Part shown: positions 52,371-61,179 of the stretch, one piece after another
How positions within the stretch are numbered: position 1 is the stretch's first letter
How the letters are laid out: every line of letters starts with the position of its first letter
Origin: Desulfotignum sp.
GTDB lineage: Bacteria > Desulfobacterota > Desulfobacteria > Desulfobacterales > Desulfobacteraceae
Assembly (NCBI GenBank): GCA_011390635.1
Contig: JAABSA010000005.1
Location: forward strand, 62,001-126,000
Reading direction: 5' to 3'
DNA length: 64,000 bases
Notes under the pieces: generated by a model
What the model saw: only the letters and a program-made list of their open reading frames with translations
The model's database searches: none
What the model was told of the DNA's origin: nothing
Made by a program: the position numbers and the translations under genes

Positions 52371-53321
52371 ATGTTAACACCCATCAAGATCGGTATCAGT
52401 TCCTGTCTGCTGGGCAACCTTGTCCGGTATGACGGCGGCCACAGCCATGACCGGTTCCTCACCCAGACCCTGGGATTGTTTACCCGATATGTTCCGGTGT
52501 GCCCGGAAGTGGAATGCGGCATGCCTACCCCCAGGGATTCTTTGCGGCTTGTGGGTGATCCGGAAGATCCCCGGCTTGTGACCCGCAAAACAGGGGAAGA
52601 TCACACCCAACAGATGCACCAATGGATCCAGAAAAAACTGCCGGCCCTGGAAAAGGAAAACCTGTGCGGATTTATCTTCAAGAGCAAATCCCCCAGCAGC
52701 GGTCTATACCGCATCAAGGTGTACGGGGATGACAACAAGGTAAAAAACAATGGAGTCGGGCTGTTCGCCCGGGCTTTTACCCGGCATTTTCCCAGAATCC
52801 CGGTGGAAGAGGCAGGGCGGCTCAATGATCCCAAGCTGCGGGAGCATTTCATTGAAAATATTTTTTCCTTCCAGCGGTGGCGCAATTTTCTGGAAGACCA
52901 CCCCACCCTTGGCAAGCTGGTGGCATTTCATACGGAAAACAAACTGTTGATACTCTCCCACAGCCAGGATATTTACCGGCAGATGGGCAAGCTGGTGGCC
53001 CGGGGAAAACAAATGCCTCCTTCTGACCTGTTTGATGCCTATGAAATCCTGCTGCTCAAGGCCCTGGATTTGAAAACCACCGGTAAAAAGAACATCAACG
53101 TGCTCCAGCATGCCATGGGGTTTTTTAAAACAGACCTCACAGGAGATGAGAAACAGGAACTGCTGTCCAGTTTTTCCCAGTACCGGGACGGGTATGTGCC
53201 CCTTATTGTGCCCTTGACCCTGATCAAGCATTATGTGCTGAAATATGACCAACCCTGGCTCAAATCCCAGACATGGCTCAATCCCCACCCCTTTGAGTTG
53301 AAACTGAGAAATTATTTTTGA
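52371..53321 (+). CDS. DUF523-DUF1722 protein (YbgA-like C-terminus)
   Basis: 316 residues from the ATG at 52371 with AGGAGG 7 bp upstream. The N-terminal DUF523 part (GISSCLLGNLVRYDGGHSHD, CPEVECGMPTPRDSLRL) has conserved cysteines. The C-terminal DUF1722 part (GKLVARGKQMPPSDLFDAY, PLIVPLTLIKHYVLKY) resembles YbgA. The combined protein is widespread; a role in DNA repair or thiouracil-type chemistry has been discussed for relatives. I cannot assign its reaction. No operon partner is evident. Confidence 0.85.
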   Translation: MLTPIKIGISSCLLGNLVRYDGGHSHDRFLTQTLGLFTRYVPVCPEVECGMPTPRDSLRLVGDPEDPRLVTRKTGEDHTQQMHQWIQKKLPALEKENLCGFIFKSKSPSSGLYRIKVYGDDNKVKNNGVGLFARAFTRHFPRIPVEEAGRLNDPKLREHFIENIFSFQRWRNFLEDHPTLGKLVAFHTENKLLILSHSQDIYRQMGKLVARGKQMPPSDLFDAYEILLLKALDLKTTGKKNINVLQHAMGFFKTDLTGDEKQELLSSFSQYRDGYVPLIVPLTLIKHYVLKYDQPWLKSQTWLNPHPFELKLRNYF

Positions 53322-53345
53322 TGTCCCGGGGAATACCAGATACCC

Positions 53346-53374
53346 TTGACATAGACGGAAAAAAGTATTTAATT
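53346..53374 (+). promoter_or_regulatory. probable promoter of the second ferritin-like gene
   Basis: TTGACA and TTAATT are 17 bp apart, about 45 bp before the ATG at 53418. The -35 box is perfect, the -10 box is weak. Confidence 0.45.
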
Positions 53375-53417
53375 GAATAAACCGGAACAACCATTGACTA
53401 TTACAAGGAGATAATTC

Positions 53418-53912
53418 ATGGCATATGATTTTAATTTGAACGAAGTGTTTGAAATGGCCATCCAGATTGAAGCAAACGGTGCCAATTTTTACAGAAAAGC
53501 CGCAGGGTTTCAGAACGATCCCGCAGATAAGGAGTTTCTGGAAAAACTGGCCCGTATGGAAGACAAACACAAAACAACCTTTGAAGCCATGCGCCAGCAG
53601 GTATCAGATGCGGAAAAAGAACAGACCGTATTTGATCCGGCAAATGAGCTGTCCATGTATCTCAAGGCCATGGCAGACTCCCACGGCGGCGAAGGCGACC
53701 CGGATATTGCCGATTCCTTTACCGGCAAGGAGACCATTGAAGAGATCATTACCACAGCCATCGGCCTGGAAAAAGAATCCATTCTCTTTTATCTGGGACT
53801 CAAGGATCTGGTCCCCCCCAAATACGGCCACGAAAAGCTGGACCATATCATCAAAGAAGAAAAACTGCACATTGCTCAGTTGAACGGGTTCTTAAAAAAA
53901 GCCAAAGCATGA
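53418..53912 (+). CDS. ferritin-like (rubrerythrin-type) di-iron protein
   Basis: 164 residues, with AAGGAG before the ATG. All-helical, with metal ligands in MAIQIEANGANFYRKA, KLARMEDKHKTTFEAM (ExxH), IGLEKESILFYLGL and IIKEEKLHIAQLNG (ExxxH). There is no rubredoxin domain. It is a second copy of this family in the window but only distantly similar to the one at 40323. Such proteins protect anaerobes from peroxide or store iron. It has its own promoter and appears monocistronic. Confidence 0.9.
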   Translation: MAYDFNLNEVFEMAIQIEANGANFYRKAAGFQNDPADKEFLEKLARMEDKHKTTFEAMRQQVSDAEKEQTVFDPANELSMYLKAMADSHGGEGDPDIADSFTGKETIEEIITTAIGLEKESILFYLGLKDLVPPKYGHEKLDHIIKEEKLHIAQLNGFLKKAKA

Positions 53913-54036
53913 TATGCAGGTGTCACCCGTCAGTGCCATATACCAGGACCCTGCCCTGGCGGGTGACAACTGAACCCTGGTCTTGCCTTTGGCCTGGAAA
54001 ATATTCACAGTTTAGAGATAAAATCATCCATTACAT

Positions 54037-55434
54037 ATGACCGGCACCCGCAAAAACCGTGTGGTATCCAAACTGTTTACGGAACCTTTCAATATTATTG
54101 TGCCAATATGGGCAGTCTTTCTGGTATTTGTCCTGAGCATTTTCTTTGTATTTATTCCTTCCCTTAAAACCAATCTGACAGACCAGAAAAAGGAGATGAT
54201 CCAGACGCTTACCGACAGCGCTGTCAGCCTGTTGGCCGAATACCACCAGCGGGTCCTGTCCAACAAACTGCCCCTGGCAGAAGCAAAATCAAGGGCCATG
54301 GATCAAATACGATACATGCGGTACGGTGCGGATGCCAAGGATTATTTCTGGATTATTGACATGCATCCTTTCATGGTCATGCATCCTTTCCGCACGGATC
54401 TGGAAGGACAGGATATGACGGTTTTCACAGACTCACAGGGCAATTACCCGTTTCTGGCCATGGTGGAAAAAGTGTTGGGCCATGGCAGCGGATATGTCGA
54501 TTATTACTGGCAGTGGAAAGATGCCCCCCACAAGATCGTTCCAAAACTTTCCTATGTAAAAGGATTCGAACCCTGGGGATGGATTGTGGGCACCGGCATA
54601 TACATGGCAGATGTGCACGCTGAAATCAGCGCCACTCTCAACAATTTACACAAAATCATGACCACCATTCTGATGTTTGTTCTCGGACTGTCTGCATATA
54701 TTACCTGGCAGACGATCAGGATAAGGAATAAAAAAATACGGGTCGAAAACACCCTGCAAAAAGAAAGAGAAACCCTTTCCACGATTCTGGAGAGCATCCC
54801 CCACGGTATTTCATTGATTGACAATAACGGCAGATGTCTTTATGTAAATTCCTATTTCACCAAAATCACCGGTTATACCCTTGACGACATCCCCACCAAA
54901 AAAGTGTGGTTTCAAAAAGCATACCCTGACAAAGCATACCGGAAAAAAGTGATGCAAGCCTGGGGCAAAGATATATCCAGTCAAGGAGGAAGCCATGTAC
55001 GGGAATTTCAGATCACCTGCAGAAACAAAAAAATCAAATACATTGAATTTCGGTCCTGTTTTTTGGAGGACAAAAAAATATCTGTATTAACGGATGTAAC
55101 CGATAGAAAAGAGACCGAAGAGATAAGCCGGGAAAAAGACCGGCTCCAGGCTGTACTGGAACTTTCCGGTGCGGTCTGCCACGAGATGAACCAGCCTTTG
55201 ATGAGCATATCCGGATATTTTGAAATTATCCTGATGGATATGTCTGAAGATGACCCCCATTATCCCAAAATCAAAAAAATCCAGGCCCAGTTGGAAAGAA
55301 TGGCCGGTATAACCAAAAAAATGATGCAAATTTCAAAATACCAGACCAAAGATTATTTGAACGGGAAAATACTGGATATAGCAGGAACAGCAGCTGGACC
55401 GGATAACGGCAGCAACGCCCCGAAAAAGCTATGA
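54037..55434 (+). CDS. sensor protein with Cache, PAS and HisKA parts but no ATPase domain
   Basis: 465 residues. Two membrane segments (about 22-45 and 205-225) flank a single-Cache sensor (about 50-200, with DYFWIIDMHPFMVMHPFRTDL). A PAS domain follows (about 245-370, ESIPHGISLIDNNGRCLYVN). A phosphoacceptor helix (AVCHEMNQPLMSISGYFEI) lies about 45 residues from where the ATPase should begin. The chain stops 90 residues after the His with no N or G boxes. It may be a truncated kinase, or a sensor that uses another kinase's catalytic domain. No frame continuing the ATPase domain is visible downstream. Confidence 0.8.
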   Translation: MTGTRKNRVVSKLFTEPFNIIVPIWAVFLVFVLSIFFVFIPSLKTNLTDQKKEMIQTLTDSAVSLLAEYHQRVLSNKLPLAEAKSRAMDQIRYMRYGADAKDYFWIIDMHPFMVMHPFRTDLEGQDMTVFTDSQGNYPFLAMVEKVLGHGSGYVDYYWQWKDAPHKIVPKLSYVKGFEPWGWIVGTGIYMADVHAEISATLNNLHKIMTTILMFVLGLSAYITWQTIRIRNKKIRVENTLQKERETLSTILESIPHGISLIDNNGRCLYVNSYFTKITGYTLDDIPTKKVWFQKAYPDKAYRKKVMQAWGKDISSQGGSHVREFQITCRNKKIKYIEFRSCFLEDKKISVLTDVTDRKETEEISREKDRLQAVLELSGAVCHEMNQPLMSISGYFEIILMDMSEDDPHYPKIKKIQAQLERMAGITKKMMQISKYQTKDYLNGKILDIAGTAAGPDNGSNAPKKL

Positions 55435-55476
55435 AGGGGTGATGTTTGAGCAATGAAATGAGAGGTGGGGTATATA

Positions 55477-55521
55477 ATGAGACATAAGAGTCGTGAAATT
55501 CCCGCAACTCTTATGTCTCAT
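55477..55521. repeat. perfect 15-bp inverted repeat
   Basis: ATGAGACATAAGAGT and ACTCTTATGTCTCAT are separated by 15 nt, about 43 bp after the truncated sensor gene. No T-run follows on either strand. It could be a bidirectional terminator or a small palindromic repeat element. Confidence 0.6.
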
Positions 55522-55632
55522 ATAAAAATTACCCGCCGGCGGTATATACAGCTCTTGTCGCGCTGCTTTTGAGGCAGGGTCCTGCGTAAGTGCCCATTGA
55601 CATGGGAAAACAGATGTCACCCATTACCAGGT

Positions 55633-55977
55633 CTATTGGGCCAGGGCATCCAGATCCGGATTTGTTTTAATGGTCTGCTTGTCTCCTGCCAGGTGGCGGC
55701 GTGCTTTTTCCTTGTGCTTTTTTATAAGGGTCTGCAATTTATCCGAAAGACCGTCTATGGCGGAATACATGGTTTCCGCTTCTTCTGTTGCATGAATTTT
55801 AAGCTTTTCACAACTCAAATTTATCTCGGCAATATGGCGTATTTTTTCAACAGACAAAACAAGATTTGCATCTGCCGGGGCATCAAGCATTTTATCGAGT
55901 TTTTCCAGTTTTTCCTGTACATAGGATTTGAGGGCATCTGAGGATTCTATCTTTTTGAAGGTGATGGATATCTGCAT
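55633..55977 (-). CDS. hpf: ribosome hibernation-promoting factor (short form)
   Basis: 114 residues from the ATG at 55977, which has AGGAGG 6 bp upstream; the longer frame to 56058 is not used. The fold is that of the HPF/YfiA N-terminal domain (MQISITFKKIESSDALKSYV, KLEKLDKML, AEINLSCEKLKIHATEEAE, MYSAIDGLSDKLQTLIKKHK). Residues that contact the ribosome are basic. The long-form C-terminal dimerisation domain is absent, so it is the short type, which works with a separate factor in some bacteria or makes 100S dimers by another route. Confidence 0.9.
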   Translation of the reverse strand: MQISITFKKIESSDALKSYVQEKLEKLDKMLDAPADANLVLSVEKIRHIAEINLSCEKLKIHATEEAETMYSAIDGLSDKLQTLIKKHKEKARRHLAGDKQTIKTNPDLDALAQ

Positions 55978-56151
55978 ACAAATTCCTCCTGTTAATGGGT
56001 TGGTGGACATATCAAAACCAGTGTAACAGAAAATGCGCACCAATGACAGCAAAGTCAATTTTTTTCAAGCCATTTTCTGTACTTGTTCCACATCATCAAT
56101 TCATGTATAGTAAAATCCATTGATTTCCCATTGTCTGAAAAGGAGGCCGTC

Positions 56152-56607
56152 ATGATCACAGCAAGCGATATCATGGAGACCAGCATCATCAGTGTAACAC
56201 CGGATACGGACATCCCCAGTGCAGTGGGGATACTGCTCAACAACCACATCAACGGGGTACCTGTGGTCAATGACCAGGAAGAGCTGGTGGGTATCCTGTG
56301 CCAGAGCGATTTGATCTTTGCGCAAAAAGAAATGCCCATCCCGCCGATATTCACCATCCTGGATTCCATCTTTCCCTTGTCTTCATCCAAAAAAATTGAT
56401 GAGGAATTTCGAAAAATAGCTGCCACCACGGTGGCCCAGGCCATGGTCAAGGATGTTATCTCCGTCGAACCGGACACGCCGGTGAGTGAAATCGCAAGCC
56501 TTATGGTGGAAAAGCACTTTCATACCATACCGGTGGTGAAACATAAAAAACTGGTGGGCATCATCGGCAAGGAAGATGTTCTCAAAACATTGACTTCCAA
56601 TACCTGA
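56152..56607 (+). CDS. protein with two CBS domains
   Basis: 151 residues from the ATG at 56152, with AAGGAGG 5 bp upstream. Two CBS domains, about residues 1-70 (ASDIMETSIISVTPDTDIPS, GVPVVNDQEELVGIL) and 90-150 (AQAMVKDVISVEPDTPVSEI, TIPVVKHKKLVGII), form the whole protein. Such pairs bind adenosine nucleotides and regulate partners. It is divergent from the hibernation factor and precedes the glycogen phosphorylase by 71 bp, so it may sense energy charge for glycogen metabolism. That link is inferred from position. Confidence 0.9.
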   Translation: MITASDIMETSIISVTPDTDIPSAVGILLNNHINGVPVVNDQEELVGILCQSDLIFAQKEMPIPPIFTILDSIFPLSSSKKIDEEFRKIAATTVAQAMVKDVISVEPDTPVSEIASLMVEKHFHTIPVVKHKKLVGIIGKEDVLKTLTSNT

Positions 56608-56678
56608 CCCCGCCACTTGTCTGCCTGCATCCGGCATAAAACCAAATTTTTCTTTACCCCAAACCATGGGAGGCCGTC

Positions 56679-59132
56679 ATGGCATATTTTGATTTCACAA
56701 GTTTTGAAGTATCGTTTCACCAATATGTAAAATATGTCCTGGGAAAGCCCCTGGCTGAGTCCACAAAAAAAGACCAGCTCAATGCGGTTTCCTATGCTGT
56801 GGGCAAATATCTGATGGACATCAATTTCGACACCCAGGAAAGGTATGTGAAAAATGATGCCAAAAAGGTGTATTATTTGTCCATGGAATTTCTCATCGGC
56901 CGGCTCTTGTCCAACAACCTGCTGAACCTGGGAATTTTTGATGCCTGCGCCCGGTTTTTAAAAAAACAGGGTATTGATCTGGAAAAACTGGTGGAGGAAG
57001 AACAGGACCCTGCCCTGGGAAACGGGGGTTTAGGAAGACTGGCAGCCTGTTTCCTGGATTCTCTGGCCAGCCTTGACATGCCCGGATTCGGGTATGGCAT
57101 CAACTATGATTACGGATTGTTCCGCCAGGTGATAATCAATGGGTATCAGCGGGAAAAACCCGACTACTGGCCCAACCGCTCTTCCCCCTGGCTGATCCGC
57201 CGTTCCGGTGAGCACTATATGCTGCCAATTTACGGAAAAATAGAAGACACCCTGGACATGAACGGGGACTACAACCCCATGTGGACCAACTGGAAGCTGT
57301 TCATCGGACGGCCCCACGATATTCTGGTGTCCGGACACGGCGGGCGCACCGTGAACCGGCTCAGGCTTTTTTCCGCCGCAGCCTCCGAAGACTTTGATAT
57401 CAATATCTTCAATGACGGAGATTATATCAAGGCAGTTCGACGAAAAATCAGATCTGAAAGTGTCACCAAAATCCTGTATCCATCCGATTCCAAAGATGTG
57501 GGCAAGGAATTGCGGCTGGTCCAGGAATATTTTCTGGTGGCCTGTGCCATACGCGATATCATCCTCAGTTATGAAACCCGGCACAAAAATTATGAAAGAT
57601 TCCATGAACGGGTAGCCATACAGCTCAATGACACCCACCCCTCCCTGGCTGTCCCTGAACTGATGCGCACGCTGGTGGATGAAAAAGGATTGGAATGGGA
57701 AAATGCCTGGAAGATTACAGTAAAAACACTGGCCTTCACCAACCATACCCTTTTGCCAGAAGCCCTGGAAACCTGGCCGGTATCCCTCCTGGGCAAGGTG
57801 GTGCCCCGGCATCTGCAGATTATCTTTGAGATCAACCAGCGCTTCCTTGAATCGGTGAAAACCAGGTTCGGCAGCGGCAGTGATGACATGATCGCCCGGA
57901 TGTCCATTATCCAGGAAGGAGGGGAACAGCATGTGCGCATGGCCAATCTGGCCATCATCGGCAGCCACTCGGTCAACGGGGTGGCCAAGGTGCATTCAGA
58001 TCTGGTCAAAACCCGCCTGGTGCCGGAGTTTTATTCTCTGTGGCCGGAAAAATTCAACAACAAAACCAATGGGGTCACCCCCAGACGGTGGGTGGTGGCC
58101 TGCAATCCGGAGCTGGCAAAACTGATCACCGATGCCATCGGCAGACGTTGGATTGCCGATCTGGACCTGGTATGGGAACTGGAAGCATTCCAGGATGATC
58201 CCGGGTTTCTGGACCGGTTCAGGGAGGTGAAGCAGACCAATAAAAAGCATCTGGCAGACTATATCAAAGACACGGTGTTTGAGACGGTGGATCCAGCGTC
58301 CATATTTGACATCCATGCCAAGCGCATCCATGAATACAAGCGGCAGCTGCTCAATGTGCTGCACATCATTCACCTGTATTTATCCATCAAAGAAGACAAA
58401 AAAAATATCGGAGCGCCCCGGACCTTCATCTTTGCCGGTAAGGCTGCACCGGGATACCATATTGCCAAGCTCATCATCAAACTGATTCACAATCTGGCCG
58501 CTGTGGTGAACAAAGACCCCGAGGTGAACCAGCAGCTGAAAATCATTTTTCTGCCGGATTACCGGGTCACCATGGCGGAACGTCTCATCCCGGCAGCAGA
58601 TGTCAGTGAACAGATTTCCACAGCCGGTATGGAAGCATCGGGCACGGGCAACATGAAATTTGCCATGAACGGGGCCTTGACCATCGGCACTATGGACGGT
58701 GCCAATATTGAAATATTCGAACAGGTGGGAAAACAAAATATCTATATTTTCGGATTGACCGTGGACGAGGTGGAGGACCTGCGCCCCCGATACCAGCCCA
58801 GGGAATATCTGGAAAAAGATGAGCGCCTCAAACGGATCATATATGCCATTCGGTCCGACCGGTTCAGCCAGTCTGAACCCGGCCTTTTCCGCCCCCTGTA
58901 TAACCTGCTTATGGCCCCGACAGACATGTATCTGCATTTTGCTGATTTCAGTGCCTATGCTGCTGCTCAGGAAGCCATCAGCAAAGATTTTATACAGCCC
59001 GCAAAATGGGCCACCAAAGCCCTTATGAACACGGCCCGCACCGGCATTTTTTCCAGTGACAGGACCATAAAGGCCTATGCCGGCGAAATATGGGGAATCA
59101 AATCCCAGCTCCAGGAGCAGGACCGCTGGTAA
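56679..59132 (+). CDS. glgP: glycogen phosphorylase
   Basis: 817 residues, the normal length of the family. GGGAGG precedes the ATG. The active-site signatures are intact: QEDPALGNGGLGRLAACFLD, NDTHPSLAVPELMR and the PLP-lysine region EASGTGNMKFAMNGALTIGT. It releases glucose-1-phosphate from glycogen chain ends. It converges with the branching-enzyme gene 7 bp away. Together with the second phosphorylase at the right edge, the window holds two enzymes of this reaction type. Confidence 0.96.
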   Translation: MAYFDFTSFEVSFHQYVKYVLGKPLAESTKKDQLNAVSYAVGKYLMDINFDTQERYVKNDAKKVYYLSMEFLIGRLLSNNLLNLGIFDACARFLKKQGIDLEKLVEEEQDPALGNGGLGRLAACFLDSLASLDMPGFGYGINYDYGLFRQVIINGYQREKPDYWPNRSSPWLIRRSGEHYMLPIYGKIEDTLDMNGDYNPMWTNWKLFIGRPHDILVSGHGGRTVNRLRLFSAAASEDFDINIFNDGDYIKAVRRKIRSESVTKILYPSDSKDVGKELRLVQEYFLVACAIRDIILSYETRHKNYERFHERVAIQLNDTHPSLAVPELMRTLVDEKGLEWENAWKITVKTLAFTNHTLLPEALETWPVSLLGKVVPRHLQIIFEINQRFLESVKTRFGSGSDDMIARMSIIQEGGEQHVRMANLAIIGSHSVNGVAKVHSDLVKTRLVPEFYSLWPEKFNNKTNGVTPRRWVVACNPELAKLITDAIGRRWIADLDLVWELEAFQDDPGFLDRFREVKQTNKKHLADYIKDTVFETVDPASIFDIHAKRIHEYKRQLLNVLHIIHLYLSIKEDKKNIGAPRTFIFAGKAAPGYHIAKLIIKLIHNLAAVVNKDPEVNQQLKIIFLPDYRVTMAERLIPAADVSEQISTAGMEASGTGNMKFAMNGALTIGTMDGANIEIFEQVGKQNIYIFGLTVDEVEDLRPRYQPREYLEKDERLKRIIYAIRSDRFSQSEPGLFRPLYNLLMAPTDMYLHFADFSAYAAAQEAISKDFIQPAKWATKALMNTARTGIFSSDRTIKAYAGEIWGIKSQLQEQDRW

Positions 59133-59139
59133 AAAAGGA

Positions 59140-61179
59140 TCAGCGCATCTGGTTCTCCAGCACCAGAGCGGTGCGGCTGGGCAGATACAAAGGCAGCAGC
59201 TGACGGACGACATCACCATGGGCCACGGCACTGGTGAAATGCTCCTGCCCCGGGGCAAGCCGGTTCTGTCCCCCGAAACGTGCCTCGTCCGTGTCCAGGA
59301 TCATCCGGTAACGCCCGGGGGGCGCATCCACCCGGTAATCAAAAAAAGACCGCTCCGGATGAAAATTAAAGACCAAAAAAAGATCTCCCCGGCAAAAGGC
59401 AATAATATTGTGGTCCTCATGCAGATAACACAGGCCGGGGCAGGTGGATGTGGACAGACCGTGTTCTCTTGCAAGCATGATCATCCGGCGGTCGAATGCA
59501 TATAAATCCTTATAATACAGATCCGGATCATATTTCAACGACCACTGGCGCCGGGCATAGTGATAGGAAAATTGATTCTGCCGGGAGGGAAAATCCACCC
59601 ATTCCGGATGGCCGAACTCATTGCCCATGAAATTGAGGTATCCGGCATTGGCCGTGGCCAGGGTGATCAGCCGGATCATCTTGTGCAGCGCCACTCCCCG
59701 AAAGGTTTCCATGCCGGCATGCTGCCTGTGCATGGCCGTATAAATACGGCTGCCCATAAGATGCATCATCAGGGTCTTATCCCCCACCAGGGCCTGGTCA
59801 TGGCATTCCGCATATGAGATGGTGGCTTCCTCGGCCCTGCGGTTGGTGAGCTCATGCCAGAGTGTTTCCAGGGGCCAGTCTTCATCCCGGTTTTCCTTGA
59901 GCAGTTTGATCCAGAAATCCGCAATGCCCATGGCAAATCGAAAATCAAACCCATATCCCCCCTGGTGAGTCCCGGCAGCCAGACCTGGATATCCTGAGAC
60001 ATCTTCGGCCACTGTAACAGCCCCGGGTTTTATTTCATGGACCAGGCGGTTGGCCAGATACAGGTAGCACAGGGCATCCGTGTCCACACCCGGTCCAAAG
60101 TAATCGGCATAACTCACAAAGGCCCGATTCAATCCATGGTCTTCAAACAGCATGGAGGTAATGCCGTCAAACCGGAAACCATCCACGTGAAATTCTTCTA
60201 TCCAGTACCGCAGATTGGACAACAAAAATTTTACCACCATGGGCTTTGCATAATCAAAACATCGGGAATCCCACAGCCTGTGCATCCCTCTGGGACCGTC
60301 GTGGAAAAACTGGTACAAGGTGCCGTCAAACCGGGAAAGCCCTTCCACCTCATTGCGCACACTGTGAGAATGAATGATGTCCATCAACACCTGTATGCCT
60401 TGTTCATGGGCCGCATCTATCAATTGTTTGAGTTCTTCAGGTGTGCCGAAACGGGATGAAGGGGCAAAAAATGAGGATACATGGTAACCGAAAGAGGCGT
60501 AATAAGGATGTTCCTGCACCGCCATCATTTGAATTGCATTATACCCGGCATCCACAATCTTGGGCAGGATATGGCGGCGAAAATCTGTCCAGGTGCCGAT
60601 CCGCCCTTCTTCCAGGGCCATGCCGGTATGGGTTTCATAAATCAGCATGGGACCGTCCCGGCGGACAGGTTCCGGTGCCTGCCATGCATAGGGTTTTGGC
60701 GGCTCCCACACCTGTGCATTGAAAATCAGGGTATGGGGGTCCTGGACCACCCGCAGGGCTGCCGTGGGAATCCGGTCTCCATCTCCCCCCGGCCAGATTA
60801 TTTTTAACCGGAACAGGTCCTGGTGAGAGAACCGGTCTGCAGGAAAGTGTGCCTGGAAAATTTCATTGTCCTGTTTGGGTACCCGGTATTCAGGCACACA
60901 CTGCCAGTTGTTTTTGTCACAGAGAATAAACATGTCCGCGGCATGGGGGGCCCATTCCGTAAACATCCACTGCTGCGTTTTCTTATCAAAATGCAGGCCG
61001 AACCGCTGGTGATAGTCGGCAAAGGTCTTCAAAGAACCGGCATTTTCCCGGCACAGTTTTTCTTCCAGGTCCAATGCCGCCCGGTACCGGGACCGGATGG
61101 TATCGGCATGGGCCAGCAGTCCCGGGTCATGAAAAATACCGGGATCAGACAAGGAAGGGTCTCTGGAGCATTTTTTCAT
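59140..61179 (-). CDS. glgB: 1,4-alpha-glucan branching enzyme of eukaryotic type (GH13)
   Basis: 679 residues from the ATG at 61179; an upstream TTG at 61236 has no ribosome site. The catalytic residues are visible: the nucleophile Asp in DGFRFDGITSML, the acid/base Glu in VAEDVSGYPGL, and the Asp of AECHDQALVGD. The whole sequence resembles the eukaryotic branching enzyme (YASFGYHVSSFFAPSSRFGT, LNFMGNEFGHPEWVDFPSRQ) far more than bacterial GlgB. It overlaps the glycogen synthase gene by 35 bp and follows it in an operon. Confidence 0.9.
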   Translation of the reverse strand: MKKCSRDPSLSDPGIFHDPGLLAHADTIRSRYRAALDLEEKLCRENAGSLKTFADYHQRFGLHFDKKTQQWMFTEWAPHAADMFILCDKNNWQCVPEYRVPKQDNEIFQAHFPADRFSHQDLFRLKIIWPGGDGDRIPTAALRVVQDPHTLIFNAQVWEPPKPYAWQAPEPVRRDGPMLIYETHTGMALEEGRIGTWTDFRRHILPKIVDAGYNAIQMMAVQEHPYYASFGYHVSSFFAPSSRFGTPEELKQLIDAAHEQGIQVLMDIIHSHSVRNEVEGLSRFDGTLYQFFHDGPRGMHRLWDSRCFDYAKPMVVKFLLSNLRYWIEEFHVDGFRFDGITSMLFEDHGLNRAFVSYADYFGPGVDTDALCYLYLANRLVHEIKPGAVTVAEDVSGYPGLAAGTHQGGYGFDFRFAMGIADFWIKLLKENRDEDWPLETLWHELTNRRAEEATISYAECHDQALVGDKTLMMHLMGSRIYTAMHRQHAGMETFRGVALHKMIRLITLATANAGYLNFMGNEFGHPEWVDFPSRQNQFSYHYARRQWSLKYDPDLYYKDLYAFDRRMIMLAREHGLSTSTCPGLCYLHEDHNIIAFCRGDLFLVFNFHPERSFFDYRVDAPPGRYRMILDTDEARFGGQNRLAPGQEHFTSAVAHGDVVRQLLPLYLPSRTALVLENQMR

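Noticed and set aside
54550-54580. tRNA-like GATTCGAACCC segment
   Set aside because: It lies in the coding frame of the sensor protein, and no acceptor or anticodon stem pairs around it.
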